Shown here piece by piece: positions 38,232 to 47,254 of a stretch of DNA of 64,000 nucleotides (positions are counted from its first letter, which is position 1; each line of letters starts with the position of its first letter). The translations under genes and the position numbers were made by a program. The notes beneath the pieces are model-generated. The model made no database searches, had not been told where the DNA came from, and saw only the letters and a list, made by a program, of their open reading frames with translations. Source of the DNA: Verrucomicrobiota bacterium (lineage in GTDB: Bacteria; Verrucomicrobiota; Verrucomicrobiia; Opitutales; Opitutaceae). The stretch lies in the NCBI GenBank assembly GCA_016222805.1, contig JACRQG010000025.1, positions 124,001-188,000 on the forward strand, written 5' to 3'.

Positions 38232-41000
38232 TCAGAACTTCCGGGTGAGCTTGAGGTAGTACATCGCCCCAAACGGGTTCGCGATCCGGGCGTCGTAGGC
38301 CTCCGCGTTCTGGTCATAGAAGGGCGGCGGTTCGTTGGTCACGTTGTCGACGCCCACCACGAGGCTCGTGTCGCGCAGCCAAGGGAGGCGGCGTTCCACC
38401 TGCACGTCGGCCGTCACCCAGCGCTTCAGATCAACCCAACGCGTGGGCAACGTGCCGGCGATGGCCTGTGGCTGATAGAAGGCATCGGTCATGCCGACAT
38501 AATTGAGGGAGAGGTTGGTCTTCCACTCTCCCATGCGCCAGGTGACGTCGCCGACCCAGCGCCACTCCGGCAGCCCGGAGGTGCCGCGGTTCTCCACCTG
38601 CGCGTTGATGCTCGAGCTCTGCGTCACGAACTTGTACAGCCAGGAGCCGCGCCAGCCAAATTCCCACCGTCCCAGCCGCTCGGTGTTGAGCCGGTAGTTG
38701 ACCCCGAAGTCGAGGCCCTCGGTGATGCGCTTGGCGAGGTTCTGGAAGGTCAGACGGATCTCGGTGACCTCACCGGGCTGGTTGAGCGCGCGATCCTCGG
38801 CAGTGGCGGGGGCGCGAATGACGACCGCGGGGTCGTTCTGGTTCATCGACACGGCGACGCTTGGCACCTGGATGCGGTCGTAGACGTAGATATTGGCCCA
38901 ATCGACGGAGAACGAGAAACCCTTCAGCAGGCCGCCCGTGGGCTCGAGGACTACGCCGCCGTAGTAGGAGCGGGATTCTTCGGGCTTCAGGTTGGGATTG
39001 CCCCCGGAGACCGTGCGCAGGCTCGAGTAAGCGGCGACCTGCGAGGGCGTGCTCGGGTTGCGCCGTTGCGGATCCACCACCACGCCGCCCTGGAAGGAGA
39101 CATTCTGCGCGGAGAACAGCTGGATGAGCGCGGGTGCGCGGAAGCCCTCCGCATAGGAACCGCGGACGAGCGCCCACGACGTCGGGCGCACCGACACGGC
39201 GTACTTCGGCTTGAACGCGGTGCCGAAGTCCGAGAAGTCCTCGTGCCGGCCGGCGACCTGCAGCTCGATGCGATTCGTCACCGGCACACTCAGCTCGGCG
39301 AAGATCGACGTGGCGTTGCGCTGCCCGAAGAGGTTGCTGCCGCCACCGGAGGCCGTGATCTCGCCGTTGGCCGTGGCGGTGTCGCGAACCTGCTGGATCT
39401 TTTCGCGACGGTATTCCGTGCCCGCCGCCACGCCAATGCGACGCCCCAGGAACTCACCCAGCGTGCCGCTGGCCGACAGATCGTAGAGCCAAGTCGAGAA
39501 CTTGGCGTCGAGCGTGCGCGCAGCGGACGCCTGCTGGCGCAGCGCGTCTTGATTGGTGGGGGTCGGGCCTCCGGAGAAGGCGCCGAAGACGTTCAGCGCG
39601 GTCGCGGCCGTGCTGCCGCGCAGGATATTGCGGAGCTGGCTGCGCGAGGTGTGGCCGGTGTCGTAGCTGACCGCCTCCTCGCTCATGTGCGCGGCGGCAC
39701 CCTGCCATTCCCAGCCCGAAAAAAGCGAACCCTTCAGGCCGGTCAGCAGCCGCAGCGAGTTGTTCGTGACATTGGAGACGCGCTGCCCGAAGTCGCGCAT
39801 GCGATACCAGACACGCACATCGGTCGGCACCCCGCCGTCCGTGCGGTTCACGCCGAGCGGATTGTAGGGGTTGGCCGCGGGCACCACGAGGTTGCCGACA
39901 CCGGCGACCGTCTCGCCGAACGAGTCGAGCGACACCGGGTGCACGGAATTGAACGTCTTCAGGCGCGAGTAGCTCAGCTCGGAGAATGACGTCAGCGCGG
40001 GCGTGAGCTTGTAGTCGAACATCGTGGCAAACGTGTAGCGTTCGGTCTCGGGCGACAGGGAAGCCTCGGTGTTGGGATCGGTGATGGCGTTGTTCCAGTT
40101 CGTCGTCCCCGGGAGGTTCTGGAGGAGCTGCTGGGTGGTGTAGGGCGTGGCGGAGGCGGCGTAGGTGGGCCCGTTGGCCACGCCGGCTGCGTTCACCGCC
40201 CGCAGGAAGGCCGGATAGCCGGTCGGCTGCTGACCACCGAGCGTCAGGATGTTGAGGCCGCCAACGTCGCTGTGGTCGGAGCTGCGGCTCCACGCGCGGT
40301 CGCGACGATAGAGAGCGTTGCGCGTCTGCCAGTCGGCGAAGACCAGCGCACTGGCGCGGCCGTTGGAAACCCCGCCGGTGATCGTGAACGTGGGCGTGGC
40401 GAGGTCGGCGTTGAAGGTGTTGAGGTAACCCGTGGTGACCTCGAAGCCGTTGAATTCCTTTCGCAGCACGTAATTGATCACGCCGGCGACGGCATCGGAA
40501 CCGTAGATGGCCGAGGCACCGTCCGTCAGGATCTCCACCTTCTCCACGGCGGCGAGCGGGATGGTCTGGGTATTGGTGAACGACGCGGTGGCGCCGGCTC
40601 CGATGGGGAAGGGCGAGACCCGGCGACCATTGATCAGTGTCAGCGTGTATTCAACGCCGAGGCCCCGCAGGTTGGCGCCGGCGGCGCCCGGCGTAAAACC
40701 AAACACGGCCTCGTTGGTGTAGCCGAGGGAGTTCTGCGGAAGCTTGCGGATGAACTGCTGCGTGTCGGTCACGCCCGTCCGGAAGATCTCGTCCCGCGTG
40801 ATGCTGATCACGGGCAGCGGTCCCTCGGTATCGAGGCGCTTGATTCGCGAACCGGTGACCTCGAAGGAGGCCATCCGTTGAACCTGGCTTTCGGCCGCGG
40901 CCGGCGGTGGGCCAGCCGGCTGGGCGGCAACGCTGAGCGGGAGGGCGAGGGCGAGCGCACGCACGGAGGCGGCGCCGCGGGAACGCGGACTTGGTGTCAT
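38232..41000 (-). CDS. TonB-dependent outer-membrane receptor (2)
   Basis: 922 residues with a signal peptide (about 1-27). A TonB-box-like stretch (MASFEVTGSRIKRL) is followed by a plug with FIRKLPQNSLGYTNEA, ANLRGLGVEYTLTLINGRR and VEKVEILTDGASAIYGSDAV, and a barrel ending in MYYLKLTRKF. Belongs to the same receptor class as receptor 1. It lies downstream of the beta-helix gene, 307 bp away, so both may serve uptake of the same polysaccharide; the ligand is not deducible. Confidence 0.9.
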   Translation of the reverse strand: MTPSPRSRGAASVRALALALPLSVAAQPAGPPPAAAESQVQRMASFEVTGSRIKRLDTEGPLPVISITRDEIFRTGVTDTQQFIRKLPQNSLGYTNEAVFGFTPGAAGANLRGLGVEYTLTLINGRRVSPFPIGAGATASFTNTQTIPLAAVEKVEILTDGASAIYGSDAVAGVINYVLRKEFNGFEVTTGYLNTFNADLATPTFTITGGVSNGRASALVFADWQTRNALYRRDRAWSRSSDHSDVGGLNILTLGGQQPTGYPAFLRAVNAAGVANGPTYAASATPYTTQQLLQNLPGTTNWNNAITDPNTEASLSPETERYTFATMFDYKLTPALTSFSELSYSRLKTFNSVHPVSLDSFGETVAGVGNLVVPAANPYNPLGVNRTDGGVPTDVRVWYRMRDFGQRVSNVTNNSLRLLTGLKGSLFSGWEWQGAAAHMSEEAVSYDTGHTSRSQLRNILRGSTAATALNVFGAFSGGPTPTNQDALRQQASAARTLDAKFSTWLYDLSASGTLGEFLGRRIGVAAGTEYRREKIQQVRDTATANGEITASGGGSNLFGQRNATSIFAELSVPVTNRIELQVAGRHEDFSDFGTAFKPKYAVSVRPTSWALVRGSYAEGFRAPALIQLFSAQNVSFQGGVVVDPQRRNPSTPSQVAAYSSLRTVSGGNPNLKPEESRSYYGGVVLEPTGGLLKGFSFSVDWANIYVYDRIQVPSVAVSMNQNDPAVVIRAPATAEDRALNQPGEVTEIRLTFQNLAKRITEGLDFGVNYRLNTERLGRWEFGWRGSWLYKFVTQSSSINAQVENRGTSGLPEWRWVGDVTWRMGEWKTNLSLNYVGMTDAFYQPQAIAGTLPTRWVDLKRWVTADVQVERRLPWLRDTSLVVGVDNVTNEPPPFYDQNAEAYDARIANPFGAMYYLKLTRKF

Positions 41001-41307
41001 GGCGATGGTGCGGAGATTCCGGGGAGACGACCAACCTCGGTCGTCCGTGCCGTTGTCTCCTCGCAACGAATACCGGCGACGCGGCGCTCAAAACCGCAAT
41101 GCGACCAAGGGCAGCCCGTTGCGCCAGAACGCCGGTTTTTTGAGCCGAGTGGCAGCGGTACCGGAACGCCCAGCGACCAACCGGGTCCATTCCGGCGACC
41201 AAACCCCCGCCGGGCGCGACGATCGCCCTGACGCCGTCATCGGCACGCGCAGGCACCGGGCCGCGTCCCGACCCGCCACGGTCCGACGGCGGCGGGGTCG
41301 ACAACCA
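41001..41307 (-). promoter_or_regulatory. Upstream region of TonB receptor 2 with GCGACCAA repeats
   Basis: GCGACCAA occurs at 41101-41108, 41173-41180 and 41195-41202; the last two start 22 bp apart and the first is 101 bp from the start codon. ACGACCAA at 41027-41034 is a weaker copy. The arrangement parallels that upstream of TonB receptor 1. No gene is seen in this 307-bp interval. Confidence 0.5.
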
Positions 41308-44300
41308 TCAAGGAACTTCGTAGAGTTCCACCAACCCGATGCCAGTGGTCGCATCCACACCGGAAACCTGCACGGTGTACGACCCCGTCGGCAACACGAC
41401 CATCAGCGCGGCGTCCCGGGCCCCCGGTTCGAGGGCGAAGGCGCCCACGCGGGCAGTCGTCGCTTCCACGACTGCCGGATGCTGGCCAACGCCCTGGCTG
41501 CCCCAATTGTCGTTGGCGCCGATGACGGTTGTCCCGCGAAAGACCTCCAACTTGGGATCCGCCAGCGTTCCGCTGACGCCAAAGCGCGCCAGCGCCGGAC
41601 CCAGGGCGCGGAGCAGGAGCAACGCTTCGCCCGGGCCCGCCACCGTAAAACCCGCCACCAACACAGCGGACCCCGTCCCCACGCGGGCACGCGCGGAGAG
41701 GTTGTCGAGCCGCAGCGCACTCCCCGCCGAATCGGCATCGGCGTCGTAGACTTCTGCCAATACCTCGCCTGGCGCGCCCCCTGCCTCTCCGACCTGGATA
41801 GTATAACTGTCGGCGGCGAGCAGCGGCAGCGCCGCGGAATCCTTGGAACCCGGAGGCAGCGCGAAGGCGCCGACCCGCTCCGCTGCCGCCGCCAGCCCGG
41901 ACATTGCGACGGCAGGGGCTGACCAGTCGTCGTTGGTCAGGATCTCCGCCGTCCCCCGGAACAGTCGCAGCCGCGGATCTGCCAGCGCCCCCGGCACGCC
42001 AAACGCCCGCAGCGCGGGACCAACCCCGCGGACCAGCAGGGTCTTGTTTCCGGACCCACCGAGGTGGAATCCAGCGATTAGGGTGTCCGCTCCCGATCCG
42101 GAAATTGCGCGCACCGACAGGTTGCCCAGCCGGGGGGACCGGACTCCCGTCCCCGCCCCGGCGGCGCGAATCTCACCGGTTTCGGAAACACCTTCCCGGA
42201 CCGCCCGCAGCCTGAAGTACCGTCGGGCCGGACCGGCCGCTTCGATTCGTTCGATCCCCTCGGTCCGGGCCAGGCTGGTCTCGGACATCATCTCCCAGTG
42301 TTGTCCGTCGTCTGAGGCTTCGACCGCGCAGCGAACATCGGCCAAGCCAGCGGACCGGGAATACGAAGCCCGGCTTCCGCCCGGCTCAATGATCACCTGC
42401 AACCCGCTGCCGGTTGCCTCCGTCCACGGATCCAGGCCCAGGGCATACTTCAACAGATTGGCCAATCCGTCACCCACCGGCCGCGCCCCCGGTCCCGCGA
42501 CTGATTCCTCCGCTCGTTGATCGCTGGCAAAGTGCGCGTCCCGCCACTCCGCGTAGGTCGCAATCGGGCGCCGGCTGAGCGAAGCGAACTCGAGCAGATC
42601 CACCACGCCATAGGCGGTCACCGCCCGCACCTCCAGCGCGTGGCCGCCGGCCGCGAGCAAGAGCGGTTCGCTGTACATCGTGCCCCAGTAGGAAATTCCG
42701 TAGCTTGGATCGCGGGCGGACACCGTCGCGGCGTCGCCGGTGAGCACGAGGTCCTCGCCATTGAGCTTGAAACGGTACCCTCCGGGCCAGTAGGCGCGCG
42801 GTCCGCCGCTGCTGCCCGACCGCACCCGCACGCCGACGCGGTACATTCCCGCGGCGGGCACCGTGAAACGCAGTCGAAGGGTGTCGCCCGGATCGTACAG
42901 CCGCATGCTGCGGCCGCTATCGAGCGTGGCGTCGGTCGCCCCAATCGTCCCCAGCGTGCCAACGTCACTCACGACTTCGCCCGCGGTTTCCGCCTCCACC
43001 CGCGTCGCCGCTCCCGGCACCATCGCCGCCGGCGCTGTCGTCACGGCCACCGCCGCCGAATCCCGCGCCCCCACCGCGTTGAAGGCCCGCACGCGGTACG
43101 CGTAGGTGGTCGCCGGAGCCAGGCCGGTCTGGCTGGCGAAGTTGACATCCGCTCCGACCGTGCGGACCTGCCGCCACGGGCCGGCGGGCAGATTGCGTCG
43201 CTCCAGCACGAACCCGGTCTCCTGCTGGCGCGCCAGGTTGCCCGCGTCACTCCATTCGAGTTCGACTTGATCCGGCGCGACTGCGCGGGCCTCCAGGACC
43301 GACGCCGGTGGCGCAGCCGTCGCCGCGGCCTGCCCCTCCCATGCCCGCCCAATCGCCGAGAACGCAATCGCCTCCGTCCCCGCCACGGCCAGGCGCAACT
43401 GGGCCGGCCGCCGCGCCCGATCTACGCCCGCCTCCTCGTCAAACAGCACGGCGTGCGCCGGCTGGTTTTCCGCCATGGCGGCGTAGACCGAGAAAACCCC
43501 CGTTCCCGAGGCATTCTGCTCCGCAGTCCAGGTGGTGTTGCCCCATCCGGCGTTCTGGGAAAAAACGGTTCCTTCCGGATTGCGCCACCAGCCGAGTTGC
43601 ACCGCCTCCCACGTCGCAGGGATCGCCGCACAGGCGGGATAGGCCGTCGACCACGGGGGCTGTTGGTAGCGGATCCCCTCCGCCGACAGCCGCGCCAGAA
43701 GGTTCCAGGAGTCGCCGGCCACATTGGTGATGCGCGTGCGGCCGCGATCATCGTTCCGGTGGCCAATCCCGCACTCGGCGATTAGGTTTCCCCGCATCAC
43801 ATTGTCGCGCCCGCCTCCGACCATGAGGGCAATGTCGTTGATCCGGAAAAACACATTGCCACTCACCTCAATGCCGGAAACGCAGTCGTCCAGATAGACG
43901 CCATGGGCCCCAAACCCCTCCTGCGCGGTCCCGATGTGGTGGAGAAAGTTGCCGCGGATCACATTGCCGCGGTAACCCCAGTCGCGCCCCGTGTAGATCG
44001 CCCCGGCGTCGCTGGTGATGCGGCAGACCCGGCGAATCTCATTCGCCTCCAGGCGGTGGTTGTTGCCCGAAAAGAGCACGGCGCTGTGCGGGAGATCATC
44101 CATCAGGTTGTGCGCCACGAGGTGGCCGCAGCCGCTGACCGACACCGCCGGGTGGTAAGTCCAGGCGAGCCGGGAGACCCGATGCAGGCGGCTGTTGGTC
44201 ACGTAGTTTTCGCCCGCGATGAGGGCCGCCCGGCTGCCCCCGGAAAGGCGCACGCCGTCCTCGCCGCAGTCCACCACCTCGCAGTGGTCGAGGCCGTTGG

Positions 44301-45396
44301 CGGTCCCGGCGATCGCCGCTGCAAACTGCCCGGCATTGCGGAACTGGCAGCGCTCAAAGCGGACGTGGTCACCCGCCTCGACCCGCACCAGTCCGGCGCG
44401 ACCCGCCTCAAGCGTCACGTCGCGGAAGGTCAGATACCGGCTCCCCGCGACCTGCAGCAACGGCGCCTCCAGCAGGCTAACCTGGAGGGCAGCACCCGCC
44501 AGCGCCTCCGGCGGCCAGAAGTACAGCAGGCCGGCGATGCGATCGACAAAGTACTCGCCGGGCTCATCGAGTTCCTCGAGGAGATTGTACACCACGTACG
44601 GCCGATCGTCTTCGATCCCATAGGTGCCGGGCGCCGAGGCGAGGGTGATGGTCCGCCGCGCCACGTCGATCGTCGCCACCTTCACGTGAAAGTCGGCCCA
44701 GGCCTCCTTGAAGAACCCGTGCAACCAGGCCTCCCCCGCCTGGGTCCAGCGTTCCGGACGCGCTCCGGCATAGGTGAACTGCGTGCTGCTGAGCGCCGTG
44801 GCCGTTCGCGCCCACGGTTCCCTTCGATTCGGCCATTGCGCCAGGGTCAGCGGCCGGCCGTTCCAGAACAGCTCCAGCGGCGCCGCCGCGGACAGGCCGA
44901 AACCGCGCGGCCGCAGGCTCCCGAAGTCGGTCACCCCCTGCGCCCGCAAATCGAGCACGTACACCTGACCCCGCGCCAGTGGATCGAGGCGGGCCCAGAC
45001 GGGCGCCGCACTTTCGACGCGGCGGGCGGCACCTGCGTCGAGGGTCCGTCCGCCGGAGAGTCGCACTTCCTCCCCCGGCCAGCCGGCAAACACCACGGGC
45101 GCCCCGGCGCTCCCGGAATCGCGGGCGTCAAAGGCCACGGTGGCCGTCAGCCCGTGGATTCCTCCGCGCAGCCAAACGGTCGCCCCCGTGCCGGCAACGC
45201 CCGGCCCGGCCTGCCATTCCCGGACCGCATCGCGCGCCCGGGCCAGGGTCGCAAACGGTGCGGCCGCGCTGCCGTCGTTGGTATCGCGGCCACCGGGAGC
45301 GACATGCCATTCCGCCGCCAGCGTCCGGATCGCGCCGAGCGCTGCGAGCAGGAGGGCGGTCCACCGCCATCCAGGAAGTCGGAAAAGACCATTCAT
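41308..45396 (-). CDS. Secreted right-handed beta-helix protein with Fn3, CBM-like and tandem C-terminal repeats
   Basis: 1362 residues with a signal peptide (about 1-27). Residues 28-620 form a parallel beta-helix of the pectate-lyase/Nos-type class (WHVAPGGRDTNDGS at the start, then NNHRLEANEIRR and GFGAHGVYLDDCVSGIEVSG). A fibronectin type III domain (about 697-790) is followed by a CBM6/35-like domain (about 795-925, ATRVEAETAGEVV), a short segment (about 925-1085) and two tandem copies of a 134-140-residue repeat (1089-1228 and 1229-1362, each starting RL-NLS-RA and containing ADP-L-FRG and RVGAFAL). Enzymatic function is unassigned. Confidence 0.82.
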   Translation of the reverse strand: MNGLFRLPGWRWTALLLAALGAIRTLAAEWHVAPGGRDTNDGSAAAPFATLARARDAVREWQAGPGVAGTGATVWLRGGIHGLTATVAFDARDSGSAGAPVVFAGWPGEEVRLSGGRTLDAGAARRVESAAPVWARLDPLARGQVYVLDLRAQGVTDFGSLRPRGFGLSAAAPLELFWNGRPLTLAQWPNRREPWARTATALSSTQFTYAGARPERWTQAGEAWLHGFFKEAWADFHVKVATIDVARRTITLASAPGTYGIEDDRPYVVYNLLEELDEPGEYFVDRIAGLLYFWPPEALAGAALQVSLLEAPLLQVAGSRYLTFRDVTLEAGRAGLVRVEAGDHVRFERCQFRNAGQFAAAIAGTANGLDHCEVVDCGEDGVRLSGGSRAALIAGENYVTNSRLHRVSRLAWTYHPAVSVSGCGHLVAHNLMDDLPHSAVLFSGNNHRLEANEIRRVCRITSDAGAIYTGRDWGYRGNVIRGNFLHHIGTAQEGFGAHGVYLDDCVSGIEVSGNVFFRINDIALMVGGGRDNVMRGNLIAECGIGHRNDDRGRTRITNVAGDSWNLLARLSAEGIRYQQPPWSTAYPACAAIPATWEAVQLGWWRNPEGTVFSQNAGWGNTTWTAEQNASGTGVFSVYAAMAENQPAHAVLFDEEAGVDRARRPAQLRLAVAGTEAIAFSAIGRAWEGQAAATAAPPASVLEARAVAPDQVELEWSDAGNLARQQETGFVLERRNLPAGPWRQVRTVGADVNFASQTGLAPATTYAYRVRAFNAVGARDSAAVAVTTAPAAMVPGAATRVEAETAGEVVSDVGTLGTIGATDATLDSGRSMRLYDPGDTLRLRFTVPAAGMYRVGVRVRSGSSGGPRAYWPGGYRFKLNGEDLVLTGDAATVSARDPSYGISYWGTMYSEPLLLAAGGHALEVRAVTAYGVVDLLEFASLSRRPIATYAEWRDAHFASDQRAEESVAGPGARPVGDGLANLLKYALGLDPWTEATGSGLQVIIEPGGSRASYSRSAGLADVRCAVEASDDGQHWEMMSETSLARTEGIERIEAAGPARRYFRLRAVREGVSETGEIRAAGAGTGVRSPRLGNLSVRAISGSGADTLIAGFHLGGSGNKTLLVRGVGPALRAFGVPGALADPRLRLFRGTAEILTNDDWSAPAVAMSGLAAAAERVGAFALPPGSKDSAALPLLAADSYTIQVGEAGGAPGEVLAEVYDADADSAGSALRLDNLSARARVGTGSAVLVAGFTVAGPGEALLLLRALGPALARFGVSGTLADPKLEVFRGTTVIGANDNWGSQGVGQHPAVVEATTARVGAFALEPGARDAALMVVLPTGSYTVQVSGVDATTGIGLVELYEVP

Positions 45397-45542
45397 CGTC
45401 CGGCCCGCGAGGCGGGCACCGCATACTCCTGGCGCGACGGCGACGGGCCCGCAATCCCTGGGTTGGGCCGCGGCCCCGCCACGTCCCCGCGAGCAACGGA
45501 GGAAATCTCGGAAAGAGTTGCAACCCGCCGCCGCCTTCCTAT

Positions 45543-45564
45543 GTACTAGTGCCCTAGTACACTA
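45543..45564 (+). promoter_or_regulatory. Palindromic operator of the GntR/YtrA-type regulator
   Basis: GTACTAG-TGCC-CTAGTAC (45543-45560) is a perfect 7-bp inverted repeat three bases before the ATG, and TAGTG (45547-45551) with CACTA (45560-45564) forms a second palindrome overlapping it and the start codon. This is the expected autoregulatory site of a YtrA-type GntR protein. It is AT-rich in a GC-rich genome, so the promoter probably overlaps it. Confidence 0.7.
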
Positions 45565-45962
45565 TGAATCTCTTGGAAGACACCTGGCGCCTCGAGTTCC
45601 ACTCGGGGATCCCCGTTTACAAGCAGATCATCCACCACGTGCAGGCCGCGGTGGCGGCGGGCCGGCTGGCGGCGGGAGACCAGCTCCCGACCATCCGGGC
45701 GCTGCACGAGAAACTGGACGTCAACCCGAACACCGTGGCGAAGGCCTACCGCGAACTCCAGCATCTCGGGGTGATTTCGGCCGAGCACGGCAGCGGGTGT
45801 TTCGTCGCCCCCAGCGCCGGCGAAACGGCCGGCAGCCTGCCGGCACGGGAAAGGAAGGCCAAGTTGGTCGAACTCTGCGCCCGGTTTGCGGCCGAGGCGC
45901 GCAGCCATGGAATTTCGTTTGAAGAACTCGTCGCCCAGCTGAAACGCCAACATCCCGCCTGA
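45564..45962 (+). CDS. GntR-family (YtrA-subfamily) transcriptional regulator
   Basis: 132 residues. Winged helix-turn-helix at about 12-80 with GIPVYKQIIHHVQ, GDQLPTIRALHEKLDVNPNT, VAKAYRELQHLGVI and GSGCFV; the C-terminal part is a short helical tail rather than a large effector domain, as in YtrA. YtrA regulators usually control a neighbouring membrane transporter. The downstream membrane-protein gene starts two bases after its stop (ATG at 45964) and is therefore its likely partner. Confidence 0.88.
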   Translation: MNLLEDTWRLEFHSGIPVYKQIIHHVQAAVAAGRLAAGDQLPTIRALHEKLDVNPNTVAKAYRELQHLGVISAEHGSGCFVAPSAGETAGSLPARERKAKLVELCARFAAEARSHGISFEELVAQLKRQHPA

Positions 45963-45963
45963 C

Positions 45964-46875
45964 ATGAACCTCGTCCAAAAACTCGAGAACAGTTGGGAGC
46001 TCATGAAGACCTCCCTGCGCGTCATCCGCGACCACCCGCGGCTGGCGCTGTTCCCCATCGTCACGACCCTGAGCGTGTTGGTGATCGCCGCGTTCTTCAT
46101 CGTGCCGCTCGTATTGCTCGCCATCGGCCAGGCCAGCGCCCTGGCCTGGCTGGAAAGCCACGGCTGGCAAGTCCCGGCGGGCGCGGACCGCTTCCGCGAG
46201 GCGTTTGGCTGGCTCTATTATTCCTGCGGCGCGGTCATCTACCTCCTGTCCCTGCTGCTCGGCACCTTTTGCAACGTGGCCTTCTACCACGAAATTCTCC
46301 GAGCCCTGGCCGGCCAGCCGGTCTCGGTCCGGAGCGGCTTCAGTTTCGCGCGCAGCCGAATCGGCTCGATTCTGATGTGGAGTCTCCTGGCGGGCACCGT
46401 CGGCCTGATCATCCGGGCCATCGAGGAGCGGCTGGGCTGGCTCGGGAAGATCGTCATGGGCCTTATCGGCACAGCGTGGAGCGTGGCGGCGGTCTTCGCC
46501 ATTCCGGTGATCGTGCGGCACGAGGAGAGAAACCCCTTCGCGGTGCTGCGCGCCTCGGCGCTCACGCTCAAGCAGACCTGGGGTGAGTCGCTGGTCGGCT
46601 TCCTCGGAGTCCAAGCCCTCGGCCTGGTGGTGTTGTTTGCCTCCCTCGCGTTTGCCCTCACCGAGGTGATCCTGATCGTCGCGCTGCACCGGGTGTGGCT
46701 CGGCGTCGCGTTGGCGGTGCTCTTTGTGCTGGCGCTCGTGCTCTATGGTTTCGTGCTCAGCCTCGCGACCCATGTCTACCGCTGCGCCCTCTACGTCTTT
46801 GCCTCCGAAGGCGTGGTGCCGCAGCCCTATTCCCGCGAGATGATGGACGCCGGCTGGAAGATCCGGAAAGCCTGA
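45964..46875 (+). CDS. DUF6159-like polytopic membrane protein
   Basis: 303 residues with about six membrane helices, strongly hydrophobic throughout, with short polar loops and a conserved-looking start (LVQKLENSWELMKTSLRVIRDHPRL) and middle (FAIPVIVRHEERNPFAVLRASALTLKQTWG). This resembles the DUF6159 family. One base separates it from the GntR stop, so it is probably co-transcribed and controlled through the operator at 45543. Function unknown. Confidence 0.75.
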   Translation: MNLVQKLENSWELMKTSLRVIRDHPRLALFPIVTTLSVLVIAAFFIVPLVLLAIGQASALAWLESHGWQVPAGADRFREAFGWLYYSCGAVIYLLSLLLGTFCNVAFYHEILRALAGQPVSVRSGFSFARSRIGSILMWSLLAGTVGLIIRAIEERLGWLGKIVMGLIGTAWSVAAVFAIPVIVRHEERNPFAVLRASALTLKQTWGESLVGFLGVQALGLVVLFASLAFALTEVILIVALHRVWLGVALAVLFVLALVLYGFVLSLATHVYRCALYVFASEGVVPQPYSREMMDAGWKIRKA

Positions 46876-47050
46876 GGGGCGCCGCGGCCCCGTGGACGTC
46901 GATCCCTAGGTCCCGCTCGATTCGTTGCAGGACGAGAGGGTCTTTCTCGTTCCTCGTTATCTCTCTCTTTCGCCCGATGCTCCGGAATTCTCCCGCCCGG
47001 AGAGGGAGATGAAGAGAAAGAAGAAAGTGGGAAGTGAAAGACGCGGGCGG

Positions 47051-47067
47051 GGCGGGGTCGCCCCGCC
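47051..47067. repeat. Intergenic palindrome GGCGGGG-TCG-CCCCGCC
   Basis: Perfect 7-bp arms around TCG. Same family as the palindrome at 28174-28195. Confidence 0.65.
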
Positions 47068-47164
47068 TTCGCTGGGCCTGCGACTCACTGATCGCCATCG
47101 CGGCTGCACTGCACTTCGCTCCGTGCTGATTCCCTTGCCCTGTCTCCTCCCGGCTTTCCTGTGG

Positions 47165-47184
47165 GCGGGGCGACCTCGCCCCGC
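47165..47184. repeat. Intergenic palindrome GCGGGGCGA-CC-TCGCCCCGC
   Basis: Perfect 9-bp arms, identical in its core to the copy at 28174-28195, about 19 kb away. Confidence 0.7.
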
Positions 47185-47203
47185 GCCCGACGGGCCCTGA
47201 AGC

Positions 47204-47234
47204 GTAGGCTGCGGGGCGGGGTCGCCCCGCCTAC
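47204..47234. repeat. Intergenic palindrome with outer GTAGG/CCTAC arms
   Basis: GGCGGGG-TCG-CCCCGCC (47215-47231) lies inside GTAGG (47204-47208) and CCTAC (47230-47234), making the copy a longer hairpin than the others. It is 20 bp from the TonB receptor 3 stop. Confidence 0.6.
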
Positions 47235-47254
47235 ACCAACCGAACGAAGTAATC

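Larger units (their letters stand above)
46876..47254. other. Convergent intergenic region, 379 bp, with a palindrome cluster
   Basis: Between the 3-prime ends of the membrane-protein and TonB receptor 3 genes. Three copies of a GC-rich palindrome lie here (47051-47067, 47165-47184, 47204-47234), plus a C/T-rich stretch near 46938-46975. No gene is supported. The palindromes could act as bidirectional terminators. Confidence 0.5.

Noticed and set aside
41143-41150. T-run in the spacer upstream of receptor 2 as terminator of the beta-helix gene.
   Set aside because: The T-run is on the plus strand while the gene is on the minus strand, and no stem precedes it.
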